A stretch of 64,000 nucleotides of DNA from an uncultured Lachnospiraceae bacterium (GCA_945949045.1 CAMFDG010000002.1:1-64000); one strand, 5' to 3'; positions 8,644 through 17,485 are shown, numbered from the stretch's first letter. Numbers and translations: made by a program. Notes: generated from the sequence alone by a model not told the origin.

Positions 8644-9600
8644 TCATGCACGAATTGCTTCGCTGCTATGCGGTTTCCGAAATTCTGTCATTTGTATTGC
8701 GAGATTGATAGCGCCTGTGACCGGCGCCGCATCAGGAATGATTTCATAAGCCTTCGGACATACCTCATGAACTGCTTTCATGTAGGAACCAATGAGAAGC
8801 GGATTCCCCGTGTGAAACAGACTTCCGATCAACACCATCGGTATTTCCTCCTGCTGCATATGAAGCCTTTTGATCACAGCCGAAGCATATCTGCCTTCCT
8901 CATAACCCATGGTGCGGATCAGATTTTCCGCCACATGGTCTCCATCTTCGGCTGCCCGGAAGACAGCAATGGGCAGCTGGTATTTCTGCTCCTTTGTCAT
9001 CTCTCCCTTCTTTAAAATCGTACATACCTGCTCCATATTTTCTGTGTCGAAGATCGGCGGAATCAGTTCCTCCAGGACAGACTTGTCCCAGGTTCCTTCC
9101 TCCGAGCGAAAAGCATAGTGTAATGCCTTTTCCGCCAGATCCCCGCCGCCGCCGAGGTTGCCCGTAATATATTCCAGATTCCGCAGGGTCAGCTGCTCTC
9201 CTTTTGCGTTTCTGCCTGCATGGGCTGCACCTGTGCCGCAGATGGAAACCACGCCCTGCTCTCCCTCAACCGCCGAGTAAAACCCGAGCCAGGCATCGTG
9301 CACCACCTGAAAAGGGATATCTCCCATAATTTCCCCCACAACAGGATTCAGCAGTTCAAAATCATCCGGTCCGTCCGCGCCGGACATGCCAAAGACGCCA
9401 TAAGAAATATCCGACAGCACAAGTCCTGCCTTTTTTAATGCCTCCCTGATTGCAGTCTGCAAAGAATCCCTTGTCTGTGCAATCCCATAAATCTGGTGTT
9501 GTGCCGCAGGCGCCACCGCTTCTCCCAAAATCTTCTTTGATCCATCGGCAATCATACAATGGGTTTTGGACCCACCTGCATCTATTCCAAGAATGTACAT
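8644..9600 (-). CDS. nagK: N-acetylglucosamine kinase, BadF/BcrA ATPase superfamily
   Basis: The protein opens with MYILGIDAGGSKTHCMIAD, the phosphate-1 loop of the ASKHA fold. It continues with FGMSGADGPDD, VVSICGTGAAHAGR and ITGNLGGGGDLAEKAL, all typical of GlcNAc kinases of the BadF/BadG/BcrA/BcrD group. It would phosphorylate GlcNAc released in the cytoplasm, giving the substrate for NagA. Its presence implies that at least some GlcNAc enters or is produced unphosphorylated, rather than arriving only through a PTS. The gene sits between the GH4 glycosidase and the ROK regulator, with a GGAGAGAGG ribosome region upstream. Symbol by function; the specificity is inferred from the neighbours. 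Confidence 0.87.
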   Translation of the reverse strand: MYILGIDAGGSKTHCMIADGSKKILGEAVAPAAQHQIYGIAQTRDSLQTAIREALKKAGLVLSDISYGVFGMSGADGPDDFELLNPVVGEIMGDIPFQVVHDAWLGFYSAVEGEQGVVSICGTGAAHAGRNAKGEQLTLRNLEYITGNLGGGGDLAEKALHYAFRSEEGTWDKSVLEELIPPIFDTENMEQVCTILKKGEMTKEQKYQLPIAVFRAAEDGDHVAENLIRTMGYEEGRYASAVIKRLHMQQEEIPMVLIGSLFHTGNPLLIGSYMKAVHEVCPKAYEIIPDAAPVTGAINLAIQMTEFRKPHSSEAIRA

Positions 9601-9642
9601 ATGCTATCCTCTCTCCTGTTTTAATCTTTTAGTACATATCCC

Positions 9643-10935
9643 TTATTTCCGGAACTGTGGCAGATAGGCTTCGTGCGCTCTTATCATGTCATCCAGAATA
9701 TGTCTCGCATCCTTTATATCATGCACCAGCGGATTGTTCATAAGGGCCATAAGAGCGGTCTTACGATCGCCGGTGACTGCCGCCTCTATGGTAAGGATCT
9801 CGTAAGCCTTTACCTGCTCGATCAGACCCAATACTGTGAGCGGCACATCCGTCGTCATCGGTTTCGCGCCGTCTTCCCCAATCACACAGTTGGTCTCAAT
9901 CACACAATCCTCCGGAAGCTGTGGGATGATTCCATGATTGGCCACATCCACCACCTGTACATCCTGTCTGTCATTGTAGATACTGTCAATCAGATGAATG
10001 GCAGCCTCGGAATATCTGGATCCGCCCCGCTTCGACAGTGCCTCCGGTTTCTCCTTCAGGTTTTCATCCTGATAACATGCAAATAATTCCTTCTCTACGC
10101 GCTTGACCTGATCCGCCCGGGTTCCTGTGATACTGAGTGCTTCTTTCGTCTCCTTAGAAAGCATCTCCTTCTCGGAGTAGAAATACTGCAGATACGGGGA
10201 AAGCATACAGCCCATCTCCCGGGCCAGGAGATCCATTTCACCGTTCTTCTCAATATTTTTCACAACCCCTTCACTGGTGGAAACAGCCAGCACATCCGCA
10301 ATCCGGTCTTTCCCCTGATAGTAGGCGTGATTCATGACGCTCAAATGATTCAAACCGATGAAACGGCAGTCCAGATCCTTCGCCTCTACCTGAAGCCGCT
10401 TGGCTGCATCATGCTTCATATTGATGGAAACATTACAGAGTCCGATGCATTTTACCTTCGTGTGTTTGAGGACTGCCTCGGTCACAATGCCTGCCGGATT
10501 GGTAAAATTGATCAGCCATGCATCCGGACATACATCCTCCATATCCTTACAGATATCCAAAAGCACCGGAATGGTGCGAAGTGCCTTAAAGAAACCGCCG
10601 GGGCCTGTGGTCTCCTGGCCGATGACTCCATAGGTCAGCGGAATTCTCTCATCCTTTGCTCTGGCATCCAGACCGCCCACCCGAAGCTGCGTAATGACAA
10701 AAGCGGCATCCTTAAGGCCTTCTCTTCGATCCATGGTATAACGGACATCAATGGCAAGTCCCGCCTTCTTCACCATACGTCCGGCAAACTCTGTATTGAT
10801 GCGAACCTTCTCCTGCCCCATCTCCACATCAATCAGCACAATCTCCGTTACCGGGAGGGAATCCTTGTGCAAAATAACGCCCTCGATCAATTCCGGTGTA
10901 TAACTGCTTCCTCCTCCAATCACAACTAACTTCAT
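9643..10935 (-). CDS. Family 4 glycoside hydrolase (6-phospho-beta-glucosidase-like)
   Basis: GH4 enzymes use NAD+ and a divalent metal to cleave phosphorylated disaccharides by an oxidation-elimination route in the cytoplasm. The 430-residue protein starts with the Rossmann motif MKLVVIGGGSSYTPELIEG. It contains ITQLRVGGLDARAKDERIP, INFTNPAGIVTEA, the metal-site cysteine GLCNV and the histidine-containing GLNHLS, as in the 6-phospho-beta-glucosidase branch. As first gene of the amino-sugar operon it could act on phosphorylated chitobiose or a GlcNAc-containing disaccharide rather than cellobiose; that is inference from context. A GGAGAG ribosome site lies seven bases before the ATG. It has its own promoter and lies downstream of the nagA terminator. 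Confidence 0.9.
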   Translation of the reverse strand: MKLVVIGGGSSYTPELIEGVILHKDSLPVTEIVLIDVEMGQEKVRINTEFAGRMVKKAGLAIDVRYTMDRREGLKDAAFVITQLRVGGLDARAKDERIPLTYGVIGQETTGPGGFFKALRTIPVLLDICKDMEDVCPDAWLINFTNPAGIVTEAVLKHTKVKCIGLCNVSINMKHDAAKRLQVEAKDLDCRFIGLNHLSVMNHAYYQGKDRIADVLAVSTSEGVVKNIEKNGEMDLLAREMGCMLSPYLQYFYSEKEMLSKETKEALSITGTRADQVKRVEKELFACYQDENLKEKPEALSKRGGSRYSEAAIHLIDSIYNDRQDVQVVDVANHGIIPQLPEDCVIETNCVIGEDGAKPMTTDVPLTVLGLIEQVKAYEILTIEAAVTGDRKTALMALMNNPLVHDIKDARHILDDMIRAHEAYLPQFRK

Positions 10936-10965
10936 TCCGGTACTCTCCTTTCTACTTTTTTAAGT

Positions 10966-10976
10966 TTATTAAATAA
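10966..10976. promoter_or_regulatory. Candidate operator TTATT-A-AATAA
   Basis: A perfect 11-bp palindrome lies just downstream of the GH4 operon promoter, where a repressor could block initiation. A/T-rich TTATT/AATAA half-sites resemble ROK-family (NagC/Mlc) operators, and a ROK gene is in the operon. Inference only. Confidence 0.4.
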
Positions 10977-10985
10977 GTTGTTTTT

Positions 10986-11014
10986 ATTATATACCAGGGC
11001 AATAAAAAAAGCAA
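10986..11014 (-). promoter_or_regulatory. Promoter of the GH4-nagK-ROK-nagB operon
   Basis: Minus-strand -35 TTGCTT (11009-11014) and -10 TATAAT (10986-10991) are separated by 17 bp. The -35 lies inside the downstream arm and U tract of the nagA terminator. Confidence 0.7.
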
Positions 11015-11035
11015 CAGTTTTTTCTGTTGCTTTAT
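11002..11035 (-). terminator. nagA intrinsic terminator
   Basis: Minus-strand stem AAAGCAACAG / CTGTTGCTTT with a six-A loop is followed by a T run. The stem includes the nagA stop codon region. It separates nagA from the GH4 operon. Confidence 0.85.
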
Positions 11036-12168
11036 GTAAGTATTTTTCCCTTCAGTATCACATGCCTCAGGGAAAGATCTTCCTTGTCTAACAGGACCAG
11101 ATTCGCCTGTTTTCCCGGCGTAATGCTACCGTATTTCTCGTAAATTCCCGCACTCTTTGCGGAATTGACAGCCGCGCATTTCACAGCAGTGGAAAGGGGA
11201 ATCCCCGCTTCCTTTACTGCCCACCGCATACAGTCCATCAGGTTGGTCACCGAACCCGCCAGACTGCCGTTCTCCAGGCGGGCATGCCGTCCCTTTACCT
11301 CTACCTTCTGACCGCCCAGCGTATAGATGCCTTCCTTAAGCCCGGTGGCCCGCATACTGTCACTGATCAAAATGATGCGGTCCTCTCCGAAAAGTTTTAG
11401 CGCCATTCGAACAGCCGCCGGGTGCACATGGATGCCATCACAGATCAGTTCTGCCTCTGCCCCCGCATCCACCGCTGCACCGATCACGGCCGGATCCCTG
11501 TGAGTAAAAGGCGTCATGGCATTATACAGATGGGTTACGTGGCATGCCCCCGCCGCAAAGGCATGCGCAGCCGTATCATAGTCCGCTTCCGTATGGGCAA
11601 TTGACAATACCGTCCTGTCCTTATTGACCCGTATAAACTCCATCGCCCCATCGGTTTCCGGTGCAATCGCCACAAACTTTATCATACCACCGCTCTTTTC
11701 CTGCATCCGGTCAAACAGCTGCTGGTTTGTCTTTTGGATATAATCGGGGTTTTGGGCACCCATCTTTGCTTTGGACACGAAAGGCCCCTCCATGTTGATT
11801 CCGCAGAGAATGGCCTTTTTCTCCTTTTCTCCCGCCTCCTGCTTCCTCCGAAACTCCCGGGCGGCTTCACAGGCTGAAAGCAGTGTCTCCTCCGAAAGCG
11901 TCATGGTTGCCGGAACGATGGTGGTGATCCCATGTCTGGCCTCGTAGTCCGCCATGGTATCCAGTGCCTCCATGGTTCCGTCACTGACATCAGCCCCCAT
12001 ACAGCCATGAAAATGAATGTCAGTAAGCCCCGGGATGGCATAGCAGCCTGCCCCGTTTAACACTTCCTCCTCCGAAGGCGATTCTGCAAACGCTGTTCCT
12101 GCGATGTAAATCTCCTTATCTTCAAATGTGTTTTCTTCTGTATAAACAGTGGCATTTTCTATAATCAT
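11032..12168 (-). CDS. nagA: N-acetylglucosamine-6-phosphate deacetylase
   Basis: This enzyme removes acetate from GlcNAc-6-P to give glucosamine-6-P for NagB. The 378-residue amidohydrolase shows the metal motif TDIHFHGCMGADVSDG near residue 50, NMEGPFVSKAKMGAQ, SIAHTEADYDTA, the substrate/metal histidines in THLYNAMTPFTHRDPA near residue 210, and the catalytic aspartate in LISDSMRATGL. Length and motif order are normal. A GGAGGCG ribosome site precedes the ATG at 12168. It is transcribed ahead of, but separated by a terminator from, the GH4-nagK-ROK-nagB operon, so it can be regulated independently. Confidence 0.95.
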   Translation of the reverse strand: MIIENATVYTEENTFEDKEIYIAGTAFAESPSEEEVLNGAGCYAIPGLTDIHFHGCMGADVSDGTMEALDTMADYEARHGITTIVPATMTLSEETLLSACEAAREFRRKQEAGEKEKKAILCGINMEGPFVSKAKMGAQNPDYIQKTNQQLFDRMQEKSGGMIKFVAIAPETDGAMEFIRVNKDRTVLSIAHTEADYDTAAHAFAAGACHVTHLYNAMTPFTHRDPAVIGAAVDAGAEAELICDGIHVHPAAVRMALKLFGEDRIILISDSMRATGLKEGIYTLGGQKVEVKGRHARLENGSLAGSVTNLMDCMRWAVKEAGIPLSTAVKCAAVNSAKSAGIYEKYGSITPGKQANLVLLDKEDLSLRHVILKGKILT

Positions 12169-12266
12169 CTTAGTATCGCCTCCATCTTAGCGTTTTCATT
12201 TCATCTTCTCATCATACGCCTCACAATATTTTTTCTTAAAGAGGGCAATCGTTCAAGCGGTAATTT

Positions 12267-13655
12267 CTAATACCCCTGTCCTGTCAAATAATAATGTTCC
12301 CACATATATTTTCCTTCAGAGGCAAGATCCGCCATGTTTTCTGCCGTATGGTTTGACCAAAGAGTTTCCGACACATAATACGAATAACGCTCATGACCAC
12401 CGCCCGTCGGATCATCCCATGTACAGTCAATATAATACCAGACACCATCAATCTGCACCCGGTTCCACGCATGTCTACCTGTCGAACCGACAGAATTTGT
12501 TGCATAGCCCGTAACATATTCACATTGGACTCCCGCTGCCGTCGCCATCATATAGAATGCAATGGCATAACTCTGGCAGACCCCCTCTCTGTGCAATAAA
12601 ACGCCACCTGCTCCATGAGCCCACTTTTCTGCAGTGGAGTAATCACCATTATTCACGTAGTCGGCATAGTAAATCAAATAGTCATGGATAGCCTTTACTT
12701 TTTCCTCGTCACTCATTCCTTCTGTTATAATCTGATCAACCGCTGCAAAGGCTGCATCAAATACTTCCTTGCATTCCGGTGAAAAGCCTGTCGCATCCTT
12801 TTTCGTAAGTACATCCTTGATGGCGTAGGAAACCTGAAGTTCTTTTTTACACTCTGTATCTCCCACCACTATTGATAATACATGTCTACCCGGTGTATAT
12901 ACCACCGTATCCGGCATCTCTTTCCCATCCAGCAATAACGAGATTCCCTGTTTTCTCAATTCTTTCGAAGTGAGTTTTACCCCATCTTTTATCATGGATG
13001 AAACCCCAATCTTATATGTAGTTCCTGCAAACACCTCGCAGGCATACGGATCGTCAGTCCGCATATTTCCCAAAATTTCCTGCATGATTCTGGTAGGGGA
13101 ATAAACGGCAAGTCTTGTGGATTTTGAAAAAGAGCCATACGAATATTCAAGACTTCCCCAACCGGGATCTTTGACGCCTCTGCATTTGCCCGTACGACTG
13201 ACTTCGGAATAAGCACACTCAAACTCCAGTTTCACCTGACTCGTATCATACTTATCCGATGCCAGCTTTAGCCGGGTCTTCTGATCAGTAAGAAAAGCCT
13301 CCTGATTCAACCAGACCTCACTTGCCTTTTCCGGTTTCACCGTGATGGTATATGTTCTCCTTTTCTTTCCGGACTTTGCGGTTATCCTGGCAACGCCCAG
13401 GCGCACTGCCTTTACAACACCTTTGGATGTGACCGCTGCCACCTTCTTATTGGAGCTCGAAAATTTACAATTTGTATATTCGGAAGGCAACTTAATTTTT
13501 GCCTGCGATCCGCATACCAGAGACTTCCTTGCACTGGAAAATGTACTTACGGTATTTGCGTACACTACCCGGCTTCCGTTTACCGGGATCATTGCGACCA
13601 GCATCACAAGACAAAGTAAACTTGGAATTTTTCTTAATATCCCTAGATTATTCAT
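12267..13655 (-). CDS. Secreted transglutaminase-like protein with Ig-like domain
   Basis: The protein has a signal peptide (RKIPSLLCLVMLVAMIPV), then a BIG2-type Ig-like domain (SSSNKKVAAVTSKGVVKAV...GVARITAKSGKK) near residues 50-100. A C-terminal transglutaminase-like cysteine protease fold follows. The triad is visible: Cys in REGVCQSYAIAFYMM, His in GRHAWNRVQIDG and Asp in YYIDCTWDDPTGG. Such secreted proteins are common in gut Clostridia; the substrate is unknown. I use the ATG at 13655, which starts the signal peptide. The frame stays open to a GTG at 13721, the first base of the neighbouring IS remnant. No clear ribosome site precedes 13655, so the IS may have displaced the original promoter. 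Confidence 0.85.
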   Translation of the reverse strand: MNNLGILRKIPSLLCLVMLVAMIPVNGSRVVYANTVSTFSSARKSLVCGSQAKIKLPSEYTNCKFSSSNKKVAAVTSKGVVKAVRLGVARITAKSGKKRRTYTITVKPEKASEVWLNQEAFLTDQKTRLKLASDKYDTSQVKLEFECAYSEVSRTGKCRGVKDPGWGSLEYSYGSFSKSTRLAVYSPTRIMQEILGNMRTDDPYACEVFAGTTYKIGVSSMIKDGVKLTSKELRKQGISLLLDGKEMPDTVVYTPGRHVLSIVVGDTECKKELQVSYAIKDVLTKKDATGFSPECKEVFDAAFAAVDQIITEGMSDEEKVKAIHDYLIYYADYVNNGDYSTAEKWAHGAGGVLLHREGVCQSYAIAFYMMATAAGVQCEYVTGYATNSVGSTGRHAWNRVQIDGVWYYIDCTWDDPTGGGHERYSYYVSETLWSNHTAENMADLASEGKYMWEHYYLTGQGY

Positions 13656-13720
13656 GGCACAGCCGTGAAAGTGGCTAAAAACCGCATAGTTACTGTATTT
13701 TAACTGAATATTGCTTTTCA

Positions 13721-14500
13721 CCTATCAAGTGAATGAAAAAAGAGCATCCAAATGTGGTAAAATTAAGGTGTTCAAGACTTAATAAAAACCAACAAAGGAG
13801 CCCTTTATGAGTATTGTAAACACCTTATCATTAGAAAGCAATAGACAGATTAAAATAAATTTTGATGGAGGAGATTTATCCTCCGATGCAGGCTTACTTC
13901 TCATCAAAGAATTCGTAAGCAAACTTGGTATTGATAAGCTTTTAGGCAAAGCTTTCAAGACCAATGATCCTGCATTATTCAGATATCATACGGATCAGAA
14001 AAACCTGCTCCAGATGATATATATGATCATTGCCGGTTATTTCGAAGATGACGCTTCCGATGAACTGACAAACGATCCTGTATTCAAGTCTGTACTTGAA
14101 AAAGATGCCCTTGCATCACAGCCTACGGTATCAAGATTCTTTAACCGTATGGATGAAGATACCTTAAACCAGTTCCTCGCAATTGGCAGAGTACTTCGTA
14201 AGTGCTGAAGATTGCTGCAAAAGTAGTTCATTCAGCAAGATATATCACTTTCAAGCTGTGTAGCAGCTGCCCTTATAAGAAAGAGTTCTATGAGACACTT
14301 TCAAATATCAGCGAGCTTCATGTACAGCTGGAATAGCAACTATTAACGAACCTTGACAGCTTAATAACCATCTTGAAATCTGTCACAGGGATACTATACC
14401 CTTTTGACAGGTTTATGGACTACGGTTATGGCTGCAAGGATCAATTTTTTAATTCATGGCTCAGTTTTTAGTTCAGATGCTGTTCCGTGAATAATTCAGG
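13721..14500 (+). mobile_element. IS1380-type insertion sequence remnant (internally deleted)
   Basis: The element begins with CCTATCAAG and ends with ATAATTCAGG, so both ends carry the CCT...AGG termini expected for this family. The inverted repeats are poor but share GTGAAT/ATTCAC and AGCATC/GATGCT. It is 780 bp, about half the usual length, and contains a broken transposase. The flanking bases do not form a duplication, so the insertion is old or rearranged. Confidence 0.65.
13807..14335 (+). pseudogene. IS1380-family transposase remnant
   Basis: The first 133 codons (13807-14208) read as the N-terminal part of an IS1380-type DDE transposase: INFDGGDLSSDAGLLLIKEF, YHTDQKNLLQMIYMIIAGYFEDD and SQPTVSRFFNRMDE. 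The frame stops at 14206-14208. A different frame then gives KIAAKVVHSARYITFKLCSS, CPYKKEFYETL and ISELHVQLE before a stop at 14333-14335, which I recall as the usual C-terminal end of these transposases. The catalytic middle is absent, so the element cannot move by itself. A GGAGCC ribosome-like site precedes the ATG. Confidence 0.75.
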
Positions 14501-14579
14501 ATTTATATTCTTGTATAAAATTTTCTTAAGGAATATGGGATTAAATTCCACTACATTTCATACAAGCGAAGGTGTGTCC

Positions 14580-14937
14580 GTAGTGGGATGAAATTCCATA
14601 TTTTTTATTTCGCCCGCTTGATTTTTCAACGTAGTACGGGTGAAATTCTCATTTCTCAGATTCCGCCCGTACAATGAGTCCGCTTGGTACGGGTGAAATT
14701 CATATTTTGAGGTTTTCACCCGTACGATCAGTCTGTTGTGTACGGGTGAAATTCCCAATTTGTAGTTTTCACCCGTACGATGTGCCTGTTGTGTACGGGT
14801 GGAATACGCATTTTGCAGTTTTCACCCGTACGATGTGCCTGTTGTGTACGGGTGAAATTCTCGTTTCGCAGATTTCACCCGTACAATGAGTCTGCTTGGT
14901 ACGGGTGAAATACGCATTTTGCAGATTCCACCCGTAC
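14580..14937. repeat. Array of six 39-bp palindromes, exact 53-bp period
   Basis: Full units occupy 14634-14672, 14687-14725, 14740-14778, 14793-14831, 14846-14884 and 14899-14937. Each starts GTACGGGTG and ends CACCCGTAC or CGCCCGTAC. Spacers are exactly 14 bp, of two types (AATGAGTCYGCTTG and GATGTGCCTGTTGT-like). A degenerate unit precedes at about 14580-14619, with a further trace near 14534. The arms pair perfectly or nearly so while the central bases vary. The array lies between an IS remnant and the LytTR gene. A second array with the same period and related arms lies at 21531-21776. Confidence 0.92.
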
Positions 14938-15037
14938 AGAGAGTCTCCGCGAATAAATATATATTCGCGGGAACAGAAATAGAAAAGATAATACTGCAAA
15001 TATCTCCATACTTTCAAGCATTGCCATTCTTTTGTCC

Positions 15038-15498
15038 TTATATATTAAATGCATCTCGAAAACTATGATAATAGCTTCTTGTCACTTCCAAATTTCTTCC
15101 ATCTGCCATGATCAGAACAAATTTCATGGACAACGATGGGATAATATGCTTCACTTTTTTCTTGGCAGTAATCACCGATTTGCTGATTCTTGTAAATCTT
15201 GCAGGATCAAGCATTCCCTCGAGCCGGTATAAAGGATCAAGTCCGTAAAAGACACCATTCTCTGAAGTAATCTCAATTTGATGACCATAGCTTTCTATAT
15301 ACAGAATATCGTCGATGGAAATATAACTCCTGTCATCATTTTCTTTCTTTTTAGCTGCCAGATGTCCTGCATAAGTATCTTTCTGGATCAGAATGAATTC
15401 GGCATCATCGTCAGTTTCGATTCCCTTTTCCTCCAGGAGCTGTCTGACTTCTTCCATTCTCCCATTCTTTCATCTGCAACCGCCAGCCGTATTTTCAT
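15038..15498 (-). pseudogene. LytTR-domain DNA-binding protein with probable frameshift
   Basis: The C-terminal 100 residues form a LytTR DNA-binding domain: YISIDDILYIESYGHQIEI, FTRISKSVITAKKKVKHI and ADGRNLEVTRSYYHSFRDAF. An ATG at 15498 preceded by GGAGGTGGG encodes MKIRLAVADER, the expected start, but is out of frame with the rest. The open frame of the main domain begins at 15457 without a properly spaced ribosome site. A single missing base near 15458-15465 would restore one protein of about 152 residues. Stand-alone LytTR proteins like this usually autoregulate together with a small membrane gene; none is next to it here. Either a pseudogene or a sequencing error. Confidence 0.65.
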
Positions 15499-15681
15499 GA
15501 ACCCACCTCCTTTTGCTTTGATCTTCCCTTTTTGTTGAACCCATTATAGGAAATCGCCTTTTCAAATACAAGAACTTCCTCCCAAGTTGCACCTTTTCAT
15601 GCGTAAAATGCAAAAGACTATTGCCCCGACAATTTTACCAAAAAAATTTACCCACCCTCCAAAAACCTCCCTATTTTTACT

Positions 15682-15717
15682 AAATCAACAAATAGGTGGT
15701 ATGAAATTTGTTGATTT
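15682..15717. promoter_or_regulatory. Inverted repeat upstream of pckA
   Basis: Perfect 12-bp arms AAATCAACAAAT (15682-15693) and ATTTGTTGATTT (15706-15717) are separated by 12 bp. The right arm overlaps the pckA -35 and is also half of a near-palindrome TTGTTGAT-TTT-ATCAATAA. It looks like an operator. The nearby region 15499-15660 shows no gene or other recognisable feature. Confidence 0.55.
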
Positions 15718-15738
15718 TATCAATAAAATATGTATAAT
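15711..15738 (+). promoter_or_regulatory. pckA promoter
   Basis: -35 TTGATT (15711-15716) and a consensus -10 TATAAT (15733-15738) with a 16-bp spacer leave a leader of roughly 95 nt before pckA. Confidence 0.7.
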
Positions 15739-15842
15739 ACTAAATTAGGGAAAAAGGATTTCCCCAGGCACCAGATAAATAGAGGCTGCGCTGCAGTGCT
15801 TTATTCATATTACTATATTATAAGGAAAGAGGTTAAAGGAAA

Positions 15843-17447
15843 ATGGCAGAAATCAATTTAAGCAAGTATGGTATTACCGGTACTACAGAGATCGTACACA
15901 ACCCTTCTTATGATGAGTTATTCAATGAGGAGACAAAGCCGGAACTGGAAGGCTTTGAAAAGGGTCAGGTCAGCGAGCTTGGCGCTGTCAACGTTATGAC
16001 CGGAATCTATACCGGACGTTCCCCGAAAGACAAGTTCATCGTTGAGGATGAGACCTCTAAGGATACAGTTTGGTGGACATCTGATGAATACAAGAACGAT
16101 AACCACAAGGCAAGCAAAGAAGCATGGGATGCTGTTAAGGATCTGGCAATCAAGGAGCTTTCCAACAAGAAGCTTTATGTTGTAGATGCTTTCTGCGGTG
16201 CTAACAAAGATACCCGCATGGCAATCCGTTTTATCGTAGAGGTTGCCTGGCAGGCACATTTCGTAACCAATATGTTCATTCAGCCAACCGCTGAGGAACT
16301 TGAGAATTTTGAGCCGGATTTCGTTGTTTACAACGCATCCAAGGCTAAGGTTGAGAACTACAAGGAGTTAGGATTAAATTCTGAGACTGCTGTTATGTTT
16401 AACCTGACCACCAAGGAGCAGGTAATCGCAAATACCTGGTACGGCGGAGAGATGAAGAAGGGTATGTTCTCCATGATGAACTACTTCCTGCCGCTGAAGG
16501 GCATCGCTTCTATGCACTGTTCTGCAAACACCGACTTAAACGGCGAGAACACCGCAATCTTCTTCGGTCTGTCCGGAACAGGTAAGACTACCCTTTCTAC
16601 TGACCCGAAGCGTCTTCTGATCGGTGATGATGAGCACGGCTGGGATGACAACGGTGTATTCAACTTTGAGGGTGGCTGCTACGCTAAGGTTATCGATCTG
16701 GACAAGGATTCCGAGCCGGATATCTACAATGCCATCAAGCGTGACGCTCTGTTAGAGAACGTAACACTGGATGAGAACGGCAAGATTGATTTCGCTGATA
16801 AGAGCGTAACCGAGAACACTCGTGTTTCTTACCCGATTAACCATATTCAGAATATTGTACGCCCGATCTCTTCTGCACCGGCAGCAAAGAACGTAATCTT
16901 CCTGTCAGCAGATGCATTCGGAGTACTTCCTCCGGTATCTATCCTGACACCAGAGCAGACCAAGTACTACTTCCTGTCCGGTTTCACCGCAAAGCTTGCC
17001 GGAACCGAGCGTGGAATCACTGAGCCGACTCCTACTTTCTCCGCATGTTTCGGACAGGCATTCCTTGAGCTGCATCCTACCAAGTATGCTGAGGAGCTTG
17101 TTAAGAGAATGGAGAAGAGCGGCGCAAAGGCTTACCTTGTAAATACCGGATGGAACGGAACCGGAAAGCGTATCTCCATCAAGGATACCCGTGGTATCAT
17201 CGATGCCATCTTAAACGGAGATATCTTAAACGCTCCTACTAAGAAGATCCCATACTTCAACTTCGAGGTACCGACCGAGCTTAACGGTGTGGATACAGGC
17301 ATTCTTGATCCTCGTGATACCTATGCAGATGCTTCTGAGTGGGAAGCTAAGGCTAAGGATCTTGCGCAGAGATTCATCAAGAACTTCGCTAAGTATGAGG
17401 GCAATGAGGCTGGTAAGGCATTAGTTGCTGCTGGTCCTCAGCTTTAA
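15843..17447 (+). CDS. pckA: Phosphoenolpyruvate carboxykinase (ATP)
   Basis: The 534-residue enzyme interconverts oxaloacetate + ATP and PEP + CO2 + ADP. In fermentative gut anaerobes it often runs toward oxaloacetate. Motifs are the substrate loop [18 protein letters not shown] near residue 50, [19 protein letters not shown] (PCK-specific), the P-loop [14 protein letters not shown] near residue 240, the metal-site segment [20 protein letters not shown] and the C-terminal lid [10 protein letters not shown]. Length is normal. AAGGAAAGAGG lies upstream of the ATG. Codon choice is strongly biased compared with neighbours (many AAG, GAG, AAC), suggesting high expression. It is monocistronic, with its own promoter and terminator. 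Confidence 0.98.
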   Translation: MAEINLSKYGITGTTEIVHNPSYDELFNEETKPELEGFEKGQVSELGAVNVMTGIYTGRSPKDKFIVEDETSKDTVWWTSDEYKNDNHKASKEAWDAVKDLAIKELSNKKLYVVDAFCGANKDTRMAIRFIVEVAWQAHFVTNMFIQPTAEELENFEPDFVVYNASKAKVENYKELGLNSETAVMFNLTTKEQVIANTWYGGEMKKGMFSMMNYFLPLKGIASMHCSANTDLNGENTAIFFGLSGTGKTTLSTDPKRLLIGDDEHGWDDNGVFNFEGGCYAKVIDLDKDSEPDIYNAIKRDALLENVTLDENGKIDFADKSVTENTRVSYPINHIQNIVRPISSAPAAKNVIFLSADAFGVLPPVSILTPEQTKYYFLSGFTAKLAGTERGITEPTPTFSACFGQAFLELHPTKYAEELVKRMEKSGAKAYLVNTGWNGTGKRISIKDTRGIIDAILNGDILNAPTKKIPYFNFEVPTELNGVDTGILDPRDTYADASEWEAKAKDLAQRFIKNFAKYEGNEAGKALVAAGPQL

Positions 17448-17485
17448 TTCTTCGAAATCCCCGGATTTCAAATGAGCAGATAAAG

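Noticed and set aside
13807-14208. Functional IS1380 transposase gene
   Set aside because: Only the first 133 codons remain and the catalytic centre is missing.
14580-14937. Regular repeats with short spacers as a CRISPR array
   Set aside because: Spacers are only 14 bp and nearly identical to each other, units are long palindromes, and no cas gene is in the window.
14674-15017. Open frames of 66-82 codons across the hairpin array on both strands
   Set aside because: They arise from the repeat itself, show repeating low-complexity peptides and have no ribosome sites.
15739-15842. pckA leader as a lysine or other riboswitch (AGAGGCTGCGC motif)
   Set aside because: The leader is about 100 nt, too short, and only one short piece matches.
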